The notes: a model not told the origin generated them from the sequence alone. DNA of 18,876 bases from Flavobacteriaceae bacterium (GCA_002702745.1 PABM01000024.1:1-18876), one strand, 5' to 3'; numbered from the stretch's first letter, positions 8,887 through 17,301 are shown. Numbers and translations: made by a program.

Positions 8887-10473
8887 ATGATGGATATGTT
8901 TATAAAGTTTTTAATTTCATTTTTAGCTGTAATAAGCTTGAATTCTAGTGATTTAAATGAGGAAAAAAAAGAAAACAAACCAAATATAATTTTTATTTTA
9001 TCTGATGATCATACAACTAATGCAATCTCAGCTTATGGTGGATTATATAAAGATATTGCACCAACGCCTAATATTGATAAAATTGCAAATGAAGGAGCAA
9101 TACTGAAAAATGTTTTTGCGACAAATTCAATTTGCGGCCCTAGTAGAGCTTCAATCCTAACAGGGACATATAGTCATATAAACGGCTACTATAAAAATTA
9201 TAAGGGAGGGGAATTTGATAACAGTTTATGGACCTTTCCTCAAGAACTTCAAAAGTCAGGATATAACACTGCATTAGTTGGCAAATGGCATTTAGCTTCA
9301 AAGCCAGTTGGATTTGATTATTTTAAATATCACATATCCAGAGGACAACAAGGCTTTTATTGGAATCCAATTTACAATGATAATGGTAAAAAGATTAAGG
9401 AAAATGGTTATGCAACAAACTTAACCACAGATTTTGCATTAGATTGGCTCAAAAAAAGAAACTCAGACAAACCATTTTGTTTACTTCTTCAATACAAAGC
9501 TCCACATCGTGAATGGTCTCCAGATGAAAAATATAAAGATCTTTGGGAAAATGAAGAACTCCCCTACCCTGCTACATTTAACGATGATTATTCTACTCGT
9601 GAATTAACAGCTGGTAATACAGAAATGACAATCGATTATTTTTGTCGTGAAGATATGAAGATGACACCTCCTGATTCTTTGAGTAAATCTGAGAAAAATA
9701 AATGGTTTTCATATGGCTTTAAAAGAGATGAAATAGTCATATTAGATAAAAATATCTCAAATGAAGAAAATAAAAAACTTAAGTTTCAAATATATTTAAA
9801 GGATTATTTATCAACAATCAAATCTGTTGACGATAATATAGGTAGAGTTTTAGATTATTTAAAAGATTCTAAACTTGAGGATAATACCATAATAATTTAC
9901 GCATCTGACCAAGGTTTTTTTATTGGTGAACACGGATGGTTTGATAAAAGATTTATGTATGAAGAATCAATTAGAATGCCATTTGTAATTAAATATCCAG
10001 GGGAAATTAAACCAAAAACAGTTAATAATGATATAATCACTAATATTGACTTTGCACCTACCATATTGGAGATAGCTGGGACTAATTCTCCTACCAGTAT
10101 TCAAGGAAAAAGTTTTTATAAAAATCTTAAAAGTAAAACCACTAAAGATTGGAGGCAGTCCATGTATTATCATTATTATGAATATCCTTTTTATCATCAT
10201 GTTCAACCTCACTATGGAATTAGGAATGAGAGATATAAATTGATACATTTTTATTATGATATAGATGTATGGGAATTATATGACCTAAAAACAGACCCAA
10301 ATGAATTAAATAATATAATTTCATCAAAAAATCACCAAAAACTGATAAAAAATTTAAAAGCTGAACTTTATAATTTAAAGGAGTATTATGGAAATAAGCT
10401 TACATTAGATGAAATGAGGAATATTTCCAAAAATGATTTTGGAGGACTAGAATCTAATAAAGCGAAAAAATGA
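8887..10473 (+). CDS. Exported S1-family sulfatase, N-acetylglucosamine-6-sulfatase/mucin-desulfating-like group
   Basis: This 528-residue sulfatase has a hydrophobic leader (about residues 5-19) with no lipobox, which predicts a periplasmic enzyme. The calcium site is ILSDDH (D40, D41). The nucleophile motif SICGPSRASILTG is fully canonical, with C83 as the formylglycine precursor and R87. GKWHL (K133, H135) and YASDQGFFIGEHGWFDKR supply further active-site residues. The segment KAPHREW followed by LPYPATFNDDY is typical of bacterial enzymes annotated as mucin-desulfating or GlcNAc-6-sulfatase-like, but that does not fix the substrate. It differs clearly from the first sulfatase in active-site neighbourhood, so the two probably remove sulfate from different positions. 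It is the first gene of the second operon, and galE overlaps its last 4 bases. I see no convincing promoter in the 32 bases after the preceding terminator. Confidence 0.93.
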   Translation: MMDMFIKFLISFLAVISLNSSDLNEEKKENKPNIIFILSDDHTTNAISAYGGLYKDIAPTPNIDKIANEGAILKNVFATNSICGPSRASILTGTYSHINGYYKNYKGGEFDNSLWTFPQELQKSGYNTALVGKWHLASKPVGFDYFKYHISRGQQGFYWNPIYNDNGKKIKENGYATNLTTDFALDWLKKRNSDKPFCLLLQYKAPHREWSPDEKYKDLWENEELPYPATFNDDYSTRELTAGNTEMTIDYFCREDMKMTPPDSLSKSEKNKWFSYGFKRDEIVILDKNISNEENKKLKFQIYLKDYLSTIKSVDDNIGRVLDYLKDSKLEDNTIIIYASDQGFFIGEHGWFDKRFMYEESIRMPFVIKYPGEIKPKTVNNDIITNIDFAPTILEIAGTNSPTSIQGKSFYKNLKSKTTKDWRQSMYYHYYEYPFYHHVQPHYGIRNERYKLIHFYYDIDVWELYDLKTDPNELNNIISSKNHQKLIKNLKAELYNLKEYYGNKLTLDEMRNISKNDFGGLESNKAKK

Positions 10474-11492
10474 AGATTTTAGTTACAGGTGGATTAGGAT
10501 ATATTGGATCTCACACTGCAGTTGAATTATCAAAAAATTACGAAACGGTAATAGTAGATAATCTTATCAATAGTGATATTTCAGTTATTGACAGTGTTAA
10601 TAAAATATCATCATCAAAGATAGTCTTTGAAAAAGGGGATTTAACAGATTTAAATACTGTTAAAAAAATTTTTAAAAAACATTCAGACATTAAAGGTATT
10701 ATTCATTTTGCAGCACTAAAATCAGTAAAAGAAAGTATTCTTAACCCAACAAGTTATTTTTATAATAATGTTGTTTCACTATTTAATTTGCTTTCTGAAA
10801 TAAAATCTAATAGGATGGTTGTTGACTTAATATTTAGTTCATCTGCTACGGTATACGGTGAACCTGATAATCTACCAATCTTAGAAACTGAAAGAATTAA
10901 AAAAGTCACATCTCCATATGCAAAAACCAAGCAAATTTGCGAGGAGATTTTAAGTGATTTTTGTAAATCAAATGATAATTACTTTAACTGTATTTCACTT
11001 AGATATTTTAATCCTATTGGAGCTCATAAATCATCTGAAATTGGTGAGTTACCAATAGGAATCCCTCAAAATTTAGTCCCTTACATTACACAAACTGTGG
11101 CTGGAATCAGAAAAGAATTAATAGTATTTGGAAGTGATTATAAAACTTATGACGGCACCTGTATTAGAGATTATATTCATGTTCAAGATTTAGCAAATGC
11201 ACATATTAGCGCACTAAATTACCTGAAGGAAAATAAAGTTGTAAAAAATGAATTTTTCAATATCGGAACTGGTATGGGAACCAGTGTTTTACAAATTATA
11301 AAGTCATTTGAAAAAGTAACCGGACTAAAAGTTAATTATAAAATAGGACCAAGAAGATCTGGTGATATAGCTGCAGCTTATTCTGACAATAAAAAAGCAG
11401 AAATAATATTGGGATGGAAATCAATTTATTCCTTGGAAGAAGCACTTATTTCCGCGTGGAATTGGGAAAAAAAATTAAGAGATATAAATTAG
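10470..11492 (+). CDS. galE: UDP-glucose 4-epimerase
   Basis: This 340-residue protein interconverts UDP-galactose and UDP-glucose in the cytoplasm, the last step of the Leloir pathway. It has the NAD-binding Rossmann motif GGLGYIGSH (residues 7-15), the GDLTD segment, FAALKSV, SSSATVYG (123-130) with the catalytic Ser, and SPYAKTK with the catalytic Tyr150 and Lys154. The RYFNPIGAH segment and RDYIHVQDLA are GalE-specific. Length matches the family (about 338). The ATG overlaps the sulfatase stop (ATGA), so translation is coupled. Its place directly after a sulfatase and before galK suggests that galactose is released from the imported glycan. Confidence 0.96.
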   Translation: MKILVTGGLGYIGSHTAVELSKNYETVIVDNLINSDISVIDSVNKISSSKIVFEKGDLTDLNTVKKIFKKHSDIKGIIHFAALKSVKESILNPTSYFYNNVVSLFNLLSEIKSNRMVVDLIFSSSATVYGEPDNLPILETERIKKVTSPYAKTKQICEEILSDFCKSNDNYFNCISLRYFNPIGAHKSSEIGELPIGIPQNLVPYITQTVAGIRKELIVFGSDYKTYDGTCIRDYIHVQDLANAHISALNYLKENKVVKNEFFNIGTGMGTSVLQIIKSFEKVTGLKVNYKIGPRRSGDIAAAYSDNKKAEIILGWKSIYSLEEALISAWNWEKKLRDIN

Positions 11493-11498
11493 TTTATT

Positions 11499-12605
11499 TT
11501 GAAAATTCATATCAAATCACCAGGAAGGATAAATTTAATAGGAGAACACACTGATTACAATGGAGGATATGTACTTCCTTGTGCCATAGATTTAAGTATT
11601 GATCTTTTTTTTGAAAAAAAATCAATTGAATCGTACGTTGAAACAGATTTAGGGTATTGTATGACTTTTGATGTAAGTACTGCATATAAAAAAAGTGATA
11701 ATCACTGGGAAAATTATGTCTTAGGTGTTGTTAATGAGTTAAAAAAAATTAAATCTGAATTAAGTAACTTTTCATGCGTAATTAAATCATCACTTCCTGC
11801 TGGTGCTGGAATTAGCTCATCCTCTGCCCTTGTGTGCGGCTTAATAAAGGGATTAAGTAACCTAAATGAAATAAATCTCGATAATTATAAAATCATAAAT
11901 ATAAGCAGGAATGTAGAGCATAAATATATTGGTGTTTTAGGCGGAATTATGGATCAGTTTACAATTTTAAACGCAAAAAAAAATATGGCAATTTTACTTA
12001 ATTGCGAAAACTTAGAATCAGAATTTATAAAACTAGGATTTCAGAAATATAAACTACTCTTACTTGATACAAATGTAAAGCATAATTTAGCTAATACAGA
12101 GTATAACCAAAGAGTAAGTGAATGTAAAGAATCGCTTCAAATTATTAATAAATTTTCAAAAAAGAACTATTCTAATTTATCAGAAGTTAATAAAATTCAA
12201 TTAAGCTTGTCAAAAGAAAAATTAGGAAAAACTCTTTATAAAAGAGTCTCATACGTGTTAAATGAAAACAAAAGAGTAATTGATTCAGTAAAGTTTTTAG
12301 AAAATAATAAACTTAAGGAATTTGGACAACTTATGTATGAATCACATTTCGGACTTAAAAATGATTATGAAGTTAGCTGTAAAGAATTAGATTTTTTGGT
12401 AGAATATACAATTAATTACGATGAAATATTAGGTTCAAGAATGATGGGAGGTGGTTTTGGGGGGTGCACTCTAAGCCTGATAAAGGATAGTTTTATTGTT
12501 GAATTTATTGAACTGATAAAAAAAGAATATTTTTTTAAATTTAGAAATAAATTAAATCCAATTATCGCAAATTTGGACCAAGGAATACAAATGAGTTTAA
12601 TTTAA
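11499..12605 (+). CDS. galK: Galactokinase with TTG start codon
   Basis: This 368-residue GHMP-family kinase phosphorylates galactose at C1 using ATP. The galactokinase signature GRINLIGEHTDYNGG is at residues 9-23, the ATP-binding motif LPAGAGISSSSAL at 99-111, the catalytic Asp in GGIMDQF (D152), and motif 3 MMGGGFGGCT around 315. The signature lies only eight residues from the start, so the TTG at 11499 is the right start; there is no ATG in frame between the galE stop and the signature. The gap to galE is 6 bases. No galT (galactose-1-phosphate uridylyltransferase) is present in the window, so the next step must be encoded elsewhere. Confidence 0.95.
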   Translation: MKIHIKSPGRINLIGEHTDYNGGYVLPCAIDLSIDLFFEKKSIESYVETDLGYCMTFDVSTAYKKSDNHWENYVLGVVNELKKIKSELSNFSCVIKSSLPAGAGISSSSALVCGLIKGLSNLNEINLDNYKIINISRNVEHKYIGVLGGIMDQFTILNAKKNMAILLNCENLESEFIKLGFQKYKLLLLDTNVKHNLANTEYNQRVSECKESLQIINKFSKKNYSNLSEVNKIQLSLSKEKLGKTLYKRVSYVLNENKRVIDSVKFLENNKLKEFGQLMYESHFGLKNDYEVSCKELDFLVEYTINYDEILGSRMMGGGFGGCTLSLIKDSFIVEFIELIKKEYFFKFRNKLNPIIANLDQGIQMSLI

Positions 12606-12613
12606 ATGAAATT

Positions 12614-13345
12614 ATGTCAAAAACAGTTAGTGAAGCAATTGAATACAGGAGATCAGTCAGAAAATATCTTAACGTTGAATTGGATGAAAAAAAGGTAAAA
12701 AACTGTATCAGAAATGCTACGTTAGCGCCAAATAGTAGTAACATGCAACTTTGGGAGTTTTATCATATAACTGATAAAAAAGTATTAAATAAGTTATCTA
12801 AAGCATGTTTTGACCAAAACGCAGCCAAAACAGCTGTTAATATGGTTGTATTTGTCACAAGACGTGATAAATGGAAAATAAGAGCAAATCAAAACCTAGA
12901 CTTTTTAGAAAACATGTTTAAAGAGCAAGAAAGGCAGGGAAAAAATGTTGCTAGAAGGCGCAAGGTTTCTAGAAGATACTATAAAAAATTAATGCCAACA
13001 ATTTATACAGACTTTTTTGGTTTAATAGGGATTTATAAAAAAATATTATCTTTTTTTATTGGGCTTTTTAGACCCATCTACAGAGAAGTCATGTTTTCGG
13101 ATTTAAGGGTTGTAACTCACAAAAGTGTAGCATTGGCCGCTGAAAATTTTATGTTAAGTATGGCTGAAATCGGTTACGACACTTGTCCAATGGAGGGCTC
13201 AGATACAAGCAGAGTAAAAAAAATACTTAATCTGCCAAGAAAAGCTGAAATTACAATGATCATTGGATGTGGAATAAGAGCAGAAAACGGTGTGTATTCC
13301 GACAGATTTAGAGTTCCCTTTGATGATGTATATAAAAAGATTTAG
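12614..13345 (+). CDS. Nitroreductase-family FMN-dependent oxidoreductase
   Basis: The 243-residue protein begins with the family signature AIEYRRSVRKY (R12, R13, S14, R16), which contacts the FMN phosphate, followed by LAPNSSNMQLWEFY (37-50) at the flavin site. The C-terminal half has SVALAAENFMLSMAEIGYDTCPMEG, matching the conserved helix and loop over the flavin. A hydrophobic stretch around residues 136-158 (FFGLIGIYKKILSFFIGL) fits a known longer subfamily and need not be a membrane anchor. There is no signal peptide, so it is cytoplasmic. It starts 8 bases after galK, which places it in the same operon. These enzymes reduce quinones, nitro compounds or enones; the physiological substrate here is unknown. 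Confidence 0.88.
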   Translation: MSKTVSEAIEYRRSVRKYLNVELDEKKVKNCIRNATLAPNSSNMQLWEFYHITDKKVLNKLSKACFDQNAAKTAVNMVVFVTRRDKWKIRANQNLDFLENMFKEQERQGKNVARRRKVSRRYYKKLMPTIYTDFFGLIGIYKKILSFFIGLFRPIYREVMFSDLRVVTHKSVALAAENFMLSMAEIGYDTCPMEGSDTSRVKKILNLPRKAEITMIIGCGIRAENGVYSDRFRVPFDDVYKKI

Positions 13346-13406
13346 AAGTTTAATAAATTTCTTTTTTTTAACAAAAACTATTATCTTAATAATTCACTAA
13401 AAAATT

Positions 13407-14669
13407 TTGAACAAAAGAGATTTTATAAAAGCACTTGGGGTTATGGCATTGTCATCGCCATTCTTGAGTTATAAAGATTATGATGAATCATCAACTATAG
13501 ATATATCAAAACGAAAATATTTAAGTGATAAAGATCTATGGGAAAATATTCGTAAAGATTATTTGCTAGAGAAAAAATATGTAAATCTGGAAAACGGTTA
13601 TTATTGCTTTATCCCGCAACCTACTCTAAAAAAACATATTGAACATATCAAAAGAATCAATTTAGAAGGTTCATTTTATATGAGAAATCATCGAGATAAA
13701 GACAATAGAAAAACAGCTGAAAGATTATCAAAACTTGTAAATTGTGAAGCAGATGAATTAGCTATTACTCGAAATACCACAGAGTCCTTAGACTTGATTA
13801 TTAGTGGTTTTGCATGGAAAAAAAACGACGAAGCAATATTTGCAAAGCAAGATTACGGCTCAATGCAAGAGATGTTTAAATTAACCGCAAAGAGAAGGGG
13901 GATAATAAATAAAATAATTTCAATACCCAATCATCCAAAAAATGATGATGAGATTGTTTCACTTTATGAGAAACAGATTACAAAAAAAACCAAATTAATT
14001 ATGGTTTCGCATATGATTAATATTACTGGTCAAATTCTACCAGTGAAAAAAATATGTGAGATGGCACATTCTTATAACATTGATGTTCTCGTTGATGGAG
14101 CTCATTGTATTGGACATATAGATGTAAATATTAAAGATTTAGATTGTGATTATTACGGATCTAGTTTACACAAGTGGCTCAGTGCGCCTCTGGGAACTGG
14201 ACTACTTTTTGTGAAAAAAAATAAAATTTCTAAAATTCAACCTCTTTTTGCTGGTCATACTCATGAAATTGACAGCATTTTAAGGCTTAATCATATTGGA
14301 ACTCACCCAGTTCATTCAGATTTAGCAATAAACGACGCAATAGACTACTTAGAATCTGTAAGCCTAAAAAAAAAGGAGAATAGATTAAGATATATTCAAA
14401 GATATTGGTCAGATAAAATAAGAAAAAAGAAAAATATCATTATTAATACTCCGTCTGAAATTTTTAGAAGTTGTGGTATAGCAAACGTTGGAGTAAAGAA
14501 CATAAAACCATCTGATTTAGCAAATACTTTATTTACAAATTATGGTATATTTACTGTCCCAATAGATTATGCGAATGTAAAAGGATGTAGAATTACTCCT
14601 AATATCTATACAAATGAAGAAGAACTAGACTATTTTGTTGAGTCAATTATCAAGATAGCATCAAACTAA
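13407..14669 (+). CDS. Class V aminotransferase-fold PLP enzyme (isopenicillin-N-epimerase/cysteine-desulfurase-like) with Tat-like leader, TTG start
   Basis: The 420-residue protein has the fold-type I PLP core: TRNTTESLDL (phosphate loop, about 121-130), VDGAHCIGHIDV (D230 to the PLP ring nitrogen, H233) and SLHKWLSAPLGTG, with K256 as the Schiff-base lysine. HKWLSAPLGTG is characteristic of the isopenicillin N epimerase-like branch. The N-terminus reads MNKRDFIKALGVMALSSPF, which resembles the Bacteroidota Tat leader RRDFIK with Lys in place of the first Arg. Export with bound cofactor is therefore possible but not certain. The TTG at 13407 is chosen because it captures this complete leader; the first ATG would start at residue 13, inside the hydrophobic segment. 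It lies 61 bases after the nitroreductase gene and 6 before a secreted peptidase gene. Reaction (racemase, epimerase, desulfurase or lyase) cannot be decided. Confidence 0.85.
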   Translation: MNKRDFIKALGVMALSSPFLSYKDYDESSTIDISKRKYLSDKDLWENIRKDYLLEKKYVNLENGYYCFIPQPTLKKHIEHIKRINLEGSFYMRNHRDKDNRKTAERLSKLVNCEADELAITRNTTESLDLIISGFAWKKNDEAIFAKQDYGSMQEMFKLTAKRRGIINKIISIPNHPKNDDEIVSLYEKQITKKTKLIMVSHMINITGQILPVKKICEMAHSYNIDVLVDGAHCIGHIDVNIKDLDCDYYGSSLHKWLSAPLGTGLLFVKKNKISKIQPLFAGHTHEIDSILRLNHIGTHPVHSDLAINDAIDYLESVSLKKKENRLRYIQRYWSDKIRKKKNIIINTPSEIFRSCGIANVGVKNIKPSDLANTLFTNYGIFTVPIDYANVKGCRITPNIYTNEEELDYFVESIIKIASN

Positions 14670-14675
14670 ATAATC

Positions 14676-16172
14676 ATGAAACTAAAATTTTTATTACATA
14701 TTACCTTTTCATTTATCTCGATACATATTTATAGTCAGAGTGAAGTTTTACTAAAAGCTTCTAATTCGATAAAAATTGACGAACTGAAGGAGAAAATGTA
14801 CAAATATGCCTCTGATGAGTTCGAAGGGAAAGACACCCCTAGTAAAGGTCAAGAATTGGCTGTGGCATATTTGGCGAATCATTACAAAAAATTAAATATA
14901 CCGCCGGTCAAAAATAACAGCTATTTTCAACCAGTTCCACTGCAATTTGAAAGTAAACCTGAAATCAGTTTAAATATCTCTGAAAAAGACTTCATGTATT
15001 ATGATGATTATATTTCATACAAAAACGGACCTGATAAGATCTATAAAGACGAAGACATACTTTATGTTGGATATGGGATTGAAGATGATAAATACAGTGA
15101 TTACAAAGATATTGATGTAAAAGGTAAAGTAGTAGTTGTCAGTGGTGGTGAACCCAAGAATAATAACAATGAGTATTTCATAAACGGAAATGAAAAATCC
15201 AAATGGTCAAATATTAGACAAGAAATTAACCTAAAGTCTAAAACAGCTAAAACTAAAGGAGCACTTGCTCTTATAATAGTAGACGAATATCTCCATAGAA
15301 GATATTCATACAGATATAAATACAGTGACAGTGGGAAAGGTGGAAAAAGAATGGAATTAGGGAATGAAGAATCTAATAATTTTCAAGTTTTACTTTTTTC
15401 AGAAAAACATAAAGATTTTTTATCAGAAAATAATTTAAGGTTTAACATGAATTTCAAAAAGGATGTTCAAACCTTCAGTGCTGACAATGTTGCTTCGATT
15501 ATTAGAGGATCTGAATTTCCTGATGAATATGTTATATTAACCGCGCATCTAGATCACGTAGGTATTCAAAATGGTGAGATATATAACGGTGCTGACGACA
15601 ATGGATCTGGTACTGTAGCAATGCTTGAAATAGCTGAAGCTTTTGCTTTGGCCATGGAACAGGGGTATTCACTAAAAAGGTCAATTGTTTTCTTACATGT
15701 AACCGCTGAAGAAAGAGGTTTGCTAGGGTCTGAATATTACGCTGATTATGATCCGCTAGTACCGATTAATAGTACTATTGCTAATTTAAACATGGATATG
15801 ATGGGAAGAGCTGATCCAAACAGAGGAATTAAAAATCTAAATTATGTATATGTTATTGGATCTGATATACTTTCAGATGATTTACACAAAATAAATTTAG
15901 ACGCAAATGAAAATTTTGCAAATTTAGAGCTTGATTTTAGATATAATGATATAAATGATCCAAATCAATTTTATTACAGATCAGACCATTATCACTTTGT
16001 AAAAAATGATATTCCTTCAATATTCTATTTTAGCGGAGTCCACGAAGATTATCATAAACCAACAGATACAGCTGAGAAAATCTTGTATGAACCATATAAA
16101 AGAAGGGTAAAGTTGATTTTTCATACTGCGTGGGAACTAGCAAACAGAAATACAAGAATTAAACTAAAATAA
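14676..16172 (+). CDS. Secreted M28-family zinc metallopeptidase with PA-like insert
   Basis: The 498-residue protein has a signal peptide (hydrophobic residues 5-18, cleavage near YS|QS) and no lipobox, so it is periplasmic or secreted. A PA-like domain covers about 125-260 (VGYGIEDD, KGKVVVVSGGEP). The M28 two-zinc site is complete: TAHLDHVG (H291, D293), NGADDNGSG (bridging D307), TAEERGLLGSEYYA (catalytic E345, ligand E346), NMDMMGR (D374) and the last ligand in EDYHKPTD (H460). M28 enzymes of this layout are aminopeptidases or carboxypeptidases that release single residues. It is the last gene of the operon, 6 bases after the PLP enzyme, which suggests that an amino acid or peptide part of the substrate is processed outside the cytoplasm. 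Confidence 0.92.
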   Translation: MKLKFLLHITFSFISIHIYSQSEVLLKASNSIKIDELKEKMYKYASDEFEGKDTPSKGQELAVAYLANHYKKLNIPPVKNNSYFQPVPLQFESKPEISLNISEKDFMYYDDYISYKNGPDKIYKDEDILYVGYGIEDDKYSDYKDIDVKGKVVVVSGGEPKNNNNEYFINGNEKSKWSNIRQEINLKSKTAKTKGALALIIVDEYLHRRYSYRYKYSDSGKGGKRMELGNEESNNFQVLLFSEKHKDFLSENNLRFNMNFKKDVQTFSADNVASIIRGSEFPDEYVILTAHLDHVGIQNGEIYNGADDNGSGTVAMLEIAEAFALAMEQGYSLKRSIVFLHVTAEERGLLGSEYYADYDPLVPINSTIANLNMDMMGRADPNRGIKNLNYVYVIGSDILSDDLHKINLDANENFANLELDFRYNDINDPNQFYYRSDHYHFVKNDIPSIFYFSGVHEDYHKPTDTAEKILYEPYKRRVKLIFHTAWELANRNTRIKLK

Positions 16173-16188
16173 AAAAATTGAGTTAAAA

Positions 16189-16210
16189 TTTCTGATCTAT
16201 TTCTCAGAAA
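16189..16210 (-). terminator. Possible hairpin terminator on minus strand
   Basis: TTTCTGA and TCAGAAA form a 7-bp stem around an 8-base loop. Read on the minus strand it is followed by TTTT and, a little later, a run of seven T residues, so it could end the small Cys-rich gene, whose stop codon lies in the loop. On the plus strand it is followed by mixed sequence and would not be a good terminator. Confidence 0.35.
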
Positions 16211-16322
16211 AACTATCACAGGTGTATATTTCACTTACTTCAATGTTATGAAAACCACACAAGGAATTAGTCAATAGTTTTTGACAATTAACACAACTAT
16301 TACTTAATTGTAAATTTTCCAT
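16197..16322 (-). CDS. Possible small Cys-rich protein, 41 residues, zinc-knuckle-like
   Basis: An ATG at 16322 on the minus strand opens a 41-codon frame ending in TAG. The product starts MENLQLSNSCVNCQK and ends YTCDSFSEK. It contains four cysteines (10, 13, 22, 35) and one histidine (25) in the order C-x2-C-x8-C-x2-H-x9-C, which looks like a metal-binding knuckle. The composition is balanced and polar, unlike the Lys/Asn/Ile/Phe-rich translation expected by chance from such AT-rich DNA, and this is my main reason to believe it. It is convergent with the M28 peptidase gene, with stop codons 24 bases apart. No clear promoter is seen upstream. No signal peptide is present. Function unknown; it could be a chance frame. 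Confidence 0.5.
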   Translation of the reverse strand: MENLQLSNSCVNCQKLLTNSLCGFHNIEVSEIYTCDSFSEK

Positions 16323-16593
16323 GTTTATATTTTTGATATTTAAATTTATGCTAATTTTTCTTTAGAATAATTATAAATAATTGATTTACAGTAATTTATA
16401 ATTAGACCGGTTAAAAATAAATAAAAAATATAAGTTGATTTCGGCCTATTATATTACGAATTATTTTTTATTACAATAATTATAGTTTATGTTCAATTAC
16501 TATTTACAAGTACTTTAACAACTTATAATCCATAAGTAAAACCCTAATCAACTTTTTCACTAACTTATAGATATATTAAACAACTTAAAGGCT

Positions 16594-17301
16594 ATGTTAT
16601 CTATATACAACTTTCTTAAAGTCAAACTATGTTACAGAACTTATTGGAAGCAGTGGTTAGCATTCTTGACTATATGTTTCTTATTCTTTGCTTGTAGTGA
16701 TGACTCAAGTGATGATAGTAATTTGAATGGAAGTGTTGATTTTTTTTTCGAAATTATTTTTGGAGATGAAACACATAGAGTTGAAGGAAATTCGATTAGT
16801 ATTATAGAACACGTGGGGAGTGCTTGCTTTTTGAATCGTGCACAAGCATCTTATTTCAACGGGGCTTTAGATGTTTCTTTTAGAATCGAGGATATTACTT
16901 GCGACACTTATATTTCGGGGCAATATTTACACATAGGGTTAATTATTGATAATCCACAGCTTGGGGGTAATCAAGGTAGGATTTTTTTTGGGGACACTCC
17001 GTATCTTCAAGATTATGAAAATTTAAATAATGTCAACTTAAGCAGTGCATCATTTTATGTTGAAAATAATCCTATGAATGCTTCTGAAGCTTCCCAAAAT
17101 GGTTTGCTAAATTTAATTACTGATATTAATATTACTGATTTAGGAACTTCCCCTTCTTCTTTTGATGGATTCGACGGTGCGACAGTAAAAGGCTCTTACA
17201 ATGGGGTATTGTATTATAACGACACGAGCAACTTTAATAATACTGAACTTGTTGTTCCTGTCCCAATAAGTATTTCTTTTGAAGCATTGAGAGTAAACTA
17301 A
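16594..17301 (+). CDS. Putative lipoprotein of unknown function
   Basis: The 235-residue product has a long N-region and a hydrophobic segment (about 22-33) ending at the lipobox FFAC, with the lipidated cysteine at residue 34. After it comes the acidic linker SDDSSDDSN, a surface-export-like signal in Bacteroidota lipoproteins. The mature part is all-beta in character, with FFFEIIFGDETHRVEG, paired cysteines near residues 79 and 105, and a regular ending VPISISFEAL. I do not recognise a family. The N-region of about 20 residues before the hydrophobic segment is longer than usual, but I see no better start codon. It stands alone between a 421-base gap and a tRNA gene. It ends 126 bases before the tRNA terminator, which faces it. 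Confidence 0.75.
   Translation: MLSIYNFLKVKLCYRTYWKQWLAFLTICFLFFACSDDSSDDSNLNGSVDFFFEIIFGDETHRVEGNSISIIEHVGSACFLNRAQASYFNGALDVSFRIEDITCDTYISGQYLHIGLIIDNPQLGGNQGRIFFGDTPYLQDYENLNNVNLSSASFYVENNPMNASEASQNGLLNLITDINITDLGTSPSSFDGFDGATVKGSYNGVLYYNDTSNFNNTELVVPVPISISFEALRVN

Larger units (their letters stand above)
16173..16593. other. 421-base AT-rich intergenic region
   Basis: Between the M28 peptidase gene and the lipoprotein gene the DNA is extremely AT-rich with many short A and T runs. Its first 150 bases carry a possible small minus-strand gene and a hairpin (listed separately). From about 16330 to 16593 I find no coding frame, RNA gene or TTG-N19-TAnnTTTG promoter. There are only loose repeats of ACTTA(T/A)A near 16520, 16562 and 16583. 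Confidence 0.6.
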
